A program made the position numbers and the translations under genes. Below the pieces are notes generated by a model. The model ran no database searches and was not told the DNA's origin. It saw only the letters and a list, made by a program, of their open reading frames with translations. A stretch of 64,000 bases of DNA from Gemmobacter denitrificans (GTDB lineage Bacteria > Pseudomonadota > Alphaproteobacteria > Rhodobacterales > Rhodobacteraceae), in contig NZ_JBALHR010000005.1 of NCBI RefSeq assembly GCF_036964905.1, forward strand, positions 158,587 through 222,586, written 5' to 3'. This document shows, piece after piece, positions 58,037 through 64,000 of this stretch. Position 1 is the first letter of the stretch, and every line of letters begins with the position of its first letter.

Positions 58037-59419
58037 ATGAATACGCAGTCCCTGACCCGGACCTTCTGGTCCTATACAATTCCTTCGATCGCGGCGCTGA
58101 TGGTCAGCGGCCTTTATGCGGTGGTGGACGGGATGTTCATTGGCCATGCGATGGGCTCTGACGGGCTGGCGGCGCTGAACCTGTCATGGCCGCTGGCCGG
58201 TACGCTTTGGGCCGTGGCGATGCTGGTCGGCATGGGCGGCGGCGCCGAATTGTCGATGGCGCGGGGGGCACAAGATACAACGCGGCAGGCTGTCACCCTG
58301 ACGATGACCCTGCTGCTGATGCTTGGGCTTGGTGCGGGCAGCGGGGCACTGATCCTGCTTGGCAGCGCGTCTTTCCTGACCGCGCAGGGCACAGGGCAGC
58401 CACTGCTGGATCATGGGCTTGATTATCTGGCCGTGCAGGGGTGGTTCGCCCCGGTTCTTGTCGCGGGCATGGCCCTGCCGCTGATCCTGCGCAATCTCGG
58501 CGCGCCGGGCATGGCGACGGCGGCAATGCTGGCCGGTGCAGTGCTGAACGGGCTGTTCAACTGGATTCTGGTGATCCGCCTCGATCTCGGGCTCGCCGGG
58601 GCAGCCCTGTCCACTGTGATGGCCGAAACCGTCGTGATCGCGATCTGTCTTGGCATGATGGCCCGCTTGGGTGCATTACGCTTGCTGATCAGGCCGACCC
58701 TGCGCGAAGGTCTGGCCCGGGTGCGCGCCATCTGCGCAACCGGCACCTCATCCATGATCATGGCGCTCTATGTCAGCTTTGTCTTCGTGCTGCACAATGT
58801 TCTGTTCCTGAAACATGGCGGGCCTGTCACTTTGGCGGCCTATGCGATTTCCGGCTATGTCATGGCGTTCTTTTACTATTTCGCCGAGGGCGTCGCAGGC
58901 GGGATGCAACCCTTGGCCAGCTATTTTCACGGTGCGCGCGACCGGGTGACTGTGACACGGGTGCTGAAATTGGCATTGCTGACGGGCGTGGGCGGTGGTG
59001 CGGCCATGACGGCGCTGGTTGTGGCCTTCCCAACCACCGTGGCCCGGGCCTTTGCCGCGGGCGATAGCGCACTTGTGGCCGAAACTGCCTGGGGTTTGCG
59101 ACTGCAGCTTTGGGCGATGGTCCTGGACGGTTTCATCATTCTGGCAGCCACCTGGTTTCAATCGGTGGGTCAGGCGCGCACGGCAACTGGCATCACCCTC
59201 GCCAATATGGGCATTCAACTGCCCTTCCTGTTTTTCCTGCCGCAGTTTCTGGGGGTCAACGGTGTCTGGCTGGCAATGCCCGTGTCGAATGTGGCTTTGT
59301 CGCTTGGCGTGCTCTGGCTGCTCTGGAGGGCGCAGCGCGGCACCTTTGCCCGCGCCGCCGTTCTGGCCCGCCGCGCCCAAGCCACGGCCATGGGGCAACC
59401 CTCACCCCAAGCCTGCTAA
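58037..59419 (+). CDS. MATE-family efflux transporter
   Basis: Multidrug and toxic compound extrusion pump, 460 residues with about 12 membrane helices. Two repeated halves start TIPSIAALMVSGLYAVVDGMFIGHAMG and VRAICATGTSSMIMALYVSFVFVLHN. The FFYYFAEGVAGGMQPLASYFHGA motif is typical of the DinF/VmrA-like branch. It exports cationic compounds in exchange for H+ or Na+. The start ATG follows GGAGATCGAC; an in-frame GTG four codons upstream is unlikely. Co-transcribed with MarR. Confidence 0.92.
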   Translation: MNTQSLTRTFWSYTIPSIAALMVSGLYAVVDGMFIGHAMGSDGLAALNLSWPLAGTLWAVAMLVGMGGGAELSMARGAQDTTRQAVTLTMTLLLMLGLGAGSGALILLGSASFLTAQGTGQPLLDHGLDYLAVQGWFAPVLVAGMALPLILRNLGAPGMATAAMLAGAVLNGLFNWILVIRLDLGLAGAALSTVMAETVVIAICLGMMARLGALRLLIRPTLREGLARVRAICATGTSSMIMALYVSFVFVLHNVLFLKHGGPVTLAAYAISGYVMAFFYYFAEGVAGGMQPLASYFHGARDRVTVTRVLKLALLTGVGGGAAMTALVVAFPTTVARAFAAGDSALVAETAWGLRLQLWAMVLDGFIILAATWFQSVGQARTATGITLANMGIQLPFLFFLPQFLGVNGVWLAMPVSNVALSLGVLWLLWRAQRGTFARAAVLARRAQATAMGQPSPQAC

Positions 59420-59502
59420 CCGCCCCTCCTTGGCACATGGCAACCTTCCTGGAACCCGAAATGTAGCAACCGCTGCAGTGGGTCCCAGAAGGGCGGGGCT
59501 GT

Positions 59503-60006
59503 CTACGCCCTACCCCAAGCCTCGGACATGGCGACCTTCATCGCCTCGGCAGGATCGCGATCCGCCCATGCAACCAATTGAAAGGCAGGATAGAACCGTT
59601 CACAGCAGGTGATCGCATCCGAAATCATGCGGTTCAACTGCCCTGCCCCGGCCACCGCGCCCCCGGCCAGAATGAGGCCATAGCGCCAAACCATCAGCTT
59701 TTGTTCTGACCAGAAGCTGAACGCCCCTGACCAGACCTGATCGTTTACCCGGTTCAGCAAATCGCAAAGTGCCGCTTGCCGCATTTCCGGCGGCTCCATC
59801 TCAAATGTACAGATCAGTCGCAGGGTCTCATCCTGTGGCGACCAGGACAGGGTAATCGCATAACTGCGCCACAACCCCTCGACTGCCATGGCGATTTGGT
59901 CATCCGTGACACGATCGAATTCCCACTGGTGATCCGATGCGAGAGACTCTACCAGATCGATCGGGTGATGGTCGTCGCCGATCCAGAACTCTTGCGCGAT
60001 CGCCAT
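59503..60006 (-). CDS. YbjN-domain protein
   Basis: 167-residue cytoplasmic protein of the YbjN (DUF1790) type, a fold resembling type III secretion chaperones, of unknown function. Recognised from VESLASDHQWEFDRVTDDQIAMAVEGLWRSYAITLSWSPQDETLRLICTFEM and the CDLLNRVNDQVWSGAFSFWSEQKLMVWRYGL block. The start ATG follows AGAGGCACTGTC; the extension upstream is compositionally different and in the poor region beyond 60006. It marks the last ordinary chromosomal gene before the accessory island. Confidence 0.85.
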   Translation of the reverse strand: MAIAQEFWIGDDHHPIDLVESLASDHQWEFDRVTDDQIAMAVEGLWRSYAITLSWSPQDETLRLICTFEMEPPEMRQAALCDLLNRVNDQVWSGAFSFWSEQKLMVWRYGLILAGGAVAGAGQLNRMISDAITCCERFYPAFQLVAWADRDPAEAMKVAMSEAWGRA

Positions 60007-60572
60007 GACAGTGCCTCTTGATCTGGCCGAAAGTGGCCTGACATCCACAAGCAGCGGGGGTACAGCCCAAACACAGTGGACCAATACCATCCGTTTACTA
60101 GATGTTGATACGACTTCGGAAGCCTGTAAAGCGGTATGTGGTGAAATCTTCTGTGCATAAGTTGCAATTGCTGTTGTTTGTAGCGTGACACGCAAACTTG
60201 CAGAGTTTGACACAAGAACTTGCAGCAGAACGGTTTTGCAGAAGGCAGCTTAGGAACTGCTTCTGTGCACCACCTCGGCTGTTCTTCGCAACATGCTTGG
60301 GCAGACCTGGGGCCACCCCGCCTCGCGCCATTCTGGCACTCTCAATTTATGGTCTGGCTCGACCGGCAGCGTGAGTGGGCGCTACCTCGCCCTGTCGGTC
60401 CTGAAAGGGAGGCAAATGGACCGTCTCTGCAACGGCAAGAACGAGATCCAGACCTCTAAAGAGCAGACCTTGGCCACGAAGACAGCAGTAGGCTCCGAAA
60501 CCAACTCCCTTCTTCCATCGCAAACCACGGCGCGATATCTACTGCAATGTGCCTTCTTGCTGGGAGATTTGG
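60007..60572. other. Gene-poor stretch at the island border
   Basis: No convincing gene is seen on either strand, only short open frames without motifs. A 9-base direct repeat AACTTGCAG occurs at 60195-60203 and 60217-60225 (22-base period), with a related TTTTGCAG at 60234. This may be a protein-binding array or remnant sequence; no integrase, att site or inverted repeats were recognised. Confidence 0.5.
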
Positions 60573-62375
60573 ATGTACCTACAACGTCTCGAATTAAGGA
60601 ATACAGGTCCCATCGAGGAAGCGAGTGTCGAATGCCGCTTCAATGATGATGGCACTCCAAAGCCAATTGTCTTTGTGGGGCGGAATGGTTCCGGAAAGAG
60701 CATTGCAACCGCACACGTTGTTAGCGCATTGATTGCAGCGCATGGAGCAGTGTTTGAGGATTCCGATGTTGAGGCTGGCAAAGTATACAAACTTAGAAGC
60801 CCTTTTTACGTACGAAATGGTGCGGAGTTTTCTCTCGGAGAAGTATACTTCTCCGATGATTATTTTGTTTCGGAGGCTCAGTTCTTAAAGTCTAAAAAAG
60901 ACTATGCGGAACCTTTTCCAAACTACGGAAAGTGGGACGAGGTCGATCCCAGCTCGATGTCGCATTATACGTCTAACTTTCGTCAGCGTCCCGCAATGCT
61001 GAAAGAGGCCTTAAATAATGCTACGCATTTGTTCTTTCCTCCAAACAGGTTTGAGGAACCGGCTTGGCTTAATGATCTCAATCTCCGCAATAAAGTGAGT
61101 TATGGGTCTCTCAAGAATTTCGATACCTTTTCGAACCGACCGGTCGTAAATTATGCACCAATGCGCAATCTGCAGAGTTGGCTACTAGATCTCATATACG
61201 ATAGCTATGCGATTGAAAGAAAGAGCCGTATATCGCAGCCGCCTGCAGCTTTCGGATATACATGGGTACCAAAAGTTATTGAGACACGAGAAGGGCGTGC
61301 TTCTCGGATTCTAGACTCCATCTCGCATTTCTTGACTGCTCTACTTGGGAAGCAAGGCACTGTGACTTGGAGCGTAGGCGCAAGAAATAATCGCCAAATT
61401 GGAATTTTAATTGATAACCAATTGGTCACTCAAAATTTGTTTCAGCTCTCAACTGGGCAAGCAGTCTTGCTGGATTTGTTTTTGACGATTATCAGGGATT
61501 TCGATCTAAGCCATGCGCCGCTGAACCAGCTGAGTGATATTGAGGGTATAGTGGTAATCGATGAAATCGATCTTCACCTACATACAGACATTCAACACGA
61601 TATCTTGCCAAATCTGATCGGTCTATTTCCAAGAGTGCAGTTTATCCTCACAACACATTCTCCGTTGTTTTTGATTGGCATGGAGAAAGCATTTGCGGTT
61701 GATGGGTTTCAAATCATTGAATTGCCAAGTGGTAAAGAGATTGAGGTTGAACGTTTCTCTGAGTTTGAAGTCGCATACGAGCGCATGAGAGAGAGCGCGC
61801 GCTTTGAAGAAGAGGTTCGCAGCAAGGTGGAGGCCAGCCAGAAACCGATGCTGTATGTGGAAGGCATGACTGACATAGATTATTTGAACAAAGCAGCTGA
61901 GCTGTTGGGCAGGCACGCAATAATAAATCGGTTTGAATTGGTTGACGCAGTTGGTGTGCCCCACCTGAATATGATTTGGAAAACCTATAGTTCACATCTG
62001 GGTACCACACTCCGTCAGAAGTGGGTCCTTTTATATGATTGCGACGCGGACAAACCTGCGGACAACAATGGGAAATTGTTTCGCCGAACCATCCCAAAAC
62101 AAGAGAGCAGGATCACTTCGGGCATCGAGAACCTGTTCACAGAAGCAACGATTAAGCGAGCAATAGCTCACAAGGCAGCATTCATAGACATCATTGGTGA
62201 GCATGAAGCCTTGGAGCGAGGAGTGCGTACTATGGTACCAGAAACGTGGAAAATCAACAAGGATGAGAAACGTAATCTTTGTGACTGGCTCTGTAAACAC
62301 GGAAACCAAGATGATTTCCAGAGGTTCGGTGAGGTGTTTGATATTTTAGAAGGAGTCTTGTCTTTTGGGGAGTAG
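60573..62375 (+). CDS. OLD-like AAA/ABC ATPase with TOPRIM domain (likely defence protein)
   Basis: 600-residue protein of the OLD-nuclease-like class. The ABC-type ATPase comes first: Walker A GRNGSGKS (36-43), signature-like LSTGQ, Walker B VVIDEIDLHLH (near 325), His switch ILTTHSPLF. The TOPRIM nuclease-like domain follows, with VEGMTDIDYL (Glu near 430) and LLYDCDAD (Asp pair near 490), and SGIENLF after it. OLD-family proteins act in phage defence, sometimes alone and sometimes with a helicase (Gabija). No helicase partner is adjacent. The start ATG follows GGGAGATTTGG. The gene is strikingly AT-rich and uses codons unlike its neighbours, so recent transfer is likely. Confidence 0.85.
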   Translation: MYLQRLELRNTGPIEEASVECRFNDDGTPKPIVFVGRNGSGKSIATAHVVSALIAAHGAVFEDSDVEAGKVYKLRSPFYVRNGAEFSLGEVYFSDDYFVSEAQFLKSKKDYAEPFPNYGKWDEVDPSSMSHYTSNFRQRPAMLKEALNNATHLFFPPNRFEEPAWLNDLNLRNKVSYGSLKNFDTFSNRPVVNYAPMRNLQSWLLDLIYDSYAIERKSRISQPPAAFGYTWVPKVIETREGRASRILDSISHFLTALLGKQGTVTWSVGARNNRQIGILIDNQLVTQNLFQLSTGQAVLLDLFLTIIRDFDLSHAPLNQLSDIEGIVVIDEIDLHLHTDIQHDILPNLIGLFPRVQFILTTHSPLFLIGMEKAFAVDGFQIIELPSGKEIEVERFSEFEVAYERMRESARFEEEVRSKVEASQKPMLYVEGMTDIDYLNKAAELLGRHAIINRFELVDAVGVPHLNMIWKTYSSHLGTTLRQKWVLLYDCDADKPADNNGKLFRRTIPKQESRITSGIENLFTEATIKRAIAHKAAFIDIIGEHEALERGVRTMVPETWKINKDEKRNLCDWLCKHGNQDDFQRFGEVFDILEGVLSFGE

Positions 62376-62641
62376 CCGACTCAAAGTAAAATTTACTGAG
62401 GTGATTGGTAGCGACTTTCCAAGGACAGTCGGAGTCTTGAGATCGCAATGACTATAAGCATCGCGTCTACCGCTTGTATCTGTTCTGTCGATCGGTAGCG
62501 CTTCACAATTCGGGTTCTGTGAGTTCAGCCCAACAAGTATGTCGCAGTCACGGCGAGTGTCCGGGAAACGGGCCGCGACTGCGACATAAAAATTGAGGTT
62601 GAACGGCAGCTATGGGCCGTCATTTTGCTGTCATCAAGATT

Positions 62642-63175
62642 TTAAAGCTGCTCCAACTCAAAGTTGGCTGGAAACCGACGAGGGTGTCTTGGCGATCCAT
62701 CTTTGTTGATTTGGACACGGAAAACGGCAGCAGGCTGGCAAGCTGCGACGGCTTCGTTAGCATAGTTTCTCCACGCCGGATTATTCCGCAACCCACCGTA
62801 GGCAAAGACAACACGATTAGCATGACGCGCGCATCTTGCTATGTGACAGATGTTGTGCGGCGAGCGCTCTTCGCCGTTCGGCAGCTGGCCTGGGTCAGTT
62901 GCTCGGTAGTCCATTACATTCAGCAGCATGAGTTTACCAAAGCCCAGACGTCGGGAATGAGCCGTCAATTTTCGTGAGGTGGCGTCGTCGCTCGTGTTGG
63001 TCGCTGACGATGGGTTCATGCAAAGCCACATGATGATCGGGCCCTGGGCCCATGCTCGGCTCAGATAAGGTCGAAAATTACCACAGTCGGAAAAATAGGC
63101 GGACCCGCGCACGTCCATTGCCAAATCGTATGTTTCGCCTAAGTGGCGCTGGCAAATTGGGTTTCCTCTTAACAT
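62642..63175 (-). CDS. DUF1643-domain protein
   Basis: 177-residue protein with the DUF1643 pattern: IIMWLCMNPSSATNTSDDATSRKL, RLGFGKLMLLNVMDYRATDPGQL, VVFAYGGL and the C-terminal GSPRHPRRFP. Function unknown; the family is frequent on mobile elements and in defence islands. The start ATG follows AGGAACGTATGCC; an ATG 19 codons later (MDVRGSAYF) lacks such a site. It lies opposite in direction to the OLD-like gene, with 266 bases between them in which no gene or terminator is recognised. Confidence 0.78.
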   Translation of the reverse strand: MLRGNPICQRHLGETYDLAMDVRGSAYFSDCGNFRPYLSRAWAQGPIIMWLCMNPSSATNTSDDATSRKLTAHSRRLGFGKLMLLNVMDYRATDPGQLPNGEERSPHNICHIARCARHANRVVFAYGGLRNNPAWRNYANEAVAACQPAAVFRVQINKDGSPRHPRRFPANFELEQL

Positions 63176-63298
63176 GGCATACGTTCCTATCGCTAAGCCT
63201 GCTTGAACAATACACTTGACTCGGAGACGGTTGGAAGGACCGTTTCGCAGACTGCCACCGCTGCAACAGGACCTCCAACCGAGCGTCAGAATCGACTG

Positions 63299-64000
63299 AT
63301 GCCGCTAGCCCGTTTTGAGGCTGAATGCGCCCGGATCGGCAATATCAGCGACCCGCGCCTGTTTCTGCAATTCCTACGCAATGCGGGCGAGGTCTTCTGG
63401 CGCGAGGGATGCTTCGACAACCAGATCATCCTCGATCAGGCCTGGGTGCTCGAAGCGGTCTATACAATCTTCAACCGAGAAAATTGCGTCACCATCCTGA
63501 CGCAGGCTGCTGGGCGCTTCGGCGCCGCCCTGCTTGATGCAGTGGTCTGGGGTCCTGCTGGCTACTCCCCGGCCGATCAGAAGCTGTTCCTGGAATTCAT
63601 GGTCTCATCCGGCATTTGCTTCGCCATCCGTGCTGCCAGTGGCATGCTCTACATCGCCCCAGACTTTCTTCCGGCGGATGATGTCGATCAACCCACAGTC
63701 ACCATCGACCGCAGCGCGACGCGGTGTCTTCAGTTTGACAGCCTGCCACCGCTCTTGATGCGCAATCTGATCTCGCGCGTAGGGAATGAGGCTGGAGCCC
63801 ATGGCCGCTATTGGCGCAACGGTGTGCACTTCTTCGATTCAAAACTGGGCAGCCGTGTGCTGATCGAACAGTCATGCAGCCACCAATGGCGAGGGGAAAT
63901 TCGGATCTCCACCGAAGGGGGGGATGCGCAGAAAGCCATGGAAGCCGCGATCACTGCAGTCGTCGCGGAAGCACAACGCCTCGGGGTGTCCCCAAAGGGC
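63299..64000 (+). CDS. C-terminal part of a Roc-COR protein, 5'-truncated, runs off window
   Basis: Frame open from 63197 to the window end. From the ATG at 63299 it encodes COR-domain sequence: FEAECARIGNISDPRLFLQFLRNAGEVFWREG, NQIILDQAWVLEAVYTIFNRE, GRFGAALLDAVVWGPAGYSPADQKLFLEFMVSSGICF, YIAPDFLPADD. In intact bacterial Roc-COR (LRR-GTPase) proteins this follows a GTPase domain and leucine-rich repeats; none is found upstream, where DUF1643 begins within 125 bases. It therefore looks like a truncated relic or recombination product. An ATG start is the only reasonable one but has no clear ribosome site. Its GC content is higher than that of the OLD-like gene. It may be a pseudogene. Confidence 0.7.
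   Translation, partial: MPLARFEAECARIGNISDPRLFLQFLRNAGEVFWREGCFDNQIILDQAWVLEAVYTIFNRENCVTILTQAAGRFGAALLDAVVWGPAGYSPADQKLFLEFMVSSGICFAIRAASGMLYIAPDFLPADDVDQPTVTIDRSATRCLQFDSLPPLLMRNLISRVGNEAGAHGRYWRNGVHFFDSKLGSRVLIEQSCSHQWRGEIRISTEGGDAQKAMEAAITAVVAEAQRLGVSPKG

Noticed and set aside
60007..60572. Possible integrase or att site at the island border
   Set aside because: No tRNA gene, no integrase motif and no terminal repeats could be found.
60573..62375. Gabija system (gajA with gajB)
   Set aside because: Only the ATPase/TOPRIM protein is present; no UvrD-like helicase follows.

Overview
The window is a GC-rich, gene-dense piece of an alphaproteobacterial chromosome. It most resembles Rhodobacterales (Rhodobacter/Paracoccus/Gemmobacter-type relatives). 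The basis is the gene families and their packing: a single-ABC-domain XylG in a xylFHGB operon, TamA-TamB, a YjbH/YjbF exopolysaccharide set, Hsp33, an NDUFAF5-like methyltransferase, ferrochelatase and many ATGA stop/start overlaps. Species cannot be named from the sequence alone. No rRNA, tRNA or CRISPR array was recognised.

Layout. (1) 1-6.1 kb: D-xylose uptake and use (xylF, xylH, xylG, start of xylB on the minus strand), with a divergent ROK-family repressor. (2) 6.2-12.7 kb: tamA-tamB for outer-membrane protein assembly, then a YihY/BrkB membrane protein. (3) 12.8-20.8 kb: a small exported protein and an exopolysaccharide locus (YjbF, YjbH, FlaA1/WbpM-type dehydratase, initiating sugar transferase, SDR; divergent OPX export lipoprotein). 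(4) 20.8-37.5 kb: housekeeping genes, including MarR, nitrilase, glutaredoxin, ComF, a degenerate methyltransferase, hemH, a second small exported protein, two L,D-transpeptidases around a CAP lipoprotein, an RNA methyltransferase, a two-gene ABC exporter, CCA-adding enzyme, two Nudix enzymes, Hsp33, and a REC-PP2C phosphatase facing an Hpt protein. (5) 37.7-57.4 kb: amine metabolism, dominated by a 15-gene catabolic regulon on the minus strand. (6) 57.6-60.0 kb: MarR-MATE efflux pair and a YbjN protein. (7) 60.0-64 kb: an accessory island with an AT-rich OLD/TOPRIM-type ATPase, a DUF1643 protein and the 3' part of a Roc-COR gene that lacks its 5' half.

The most interesting system is in region 5. 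A TetR/BetI-like regulator (56.7 kb) faces a run of class III aminotransferase, two CrtI-like flavoproteins, a GcvT/T-protein homologue and two Rieske oxygenases. This is followed by a Pot-type ABC transporter, a DMSP-lyase-like cupin, an amidohydrolase, two tandem VOC proteins and a SAM methyltransferase. The same 18-base operator-like sequence (TGATTG-N6-CAGTCA) lies in front of both halves, at 56664-56681 and 48610-48627, so the whole set looks like one regulon. Content suggests import of a small cationic amine or onium compound, oxidative N-dealkylation, capture of the released one-carbon unit on folate, and further oxidation and transamination. The substrate is not identifiable from sequence.
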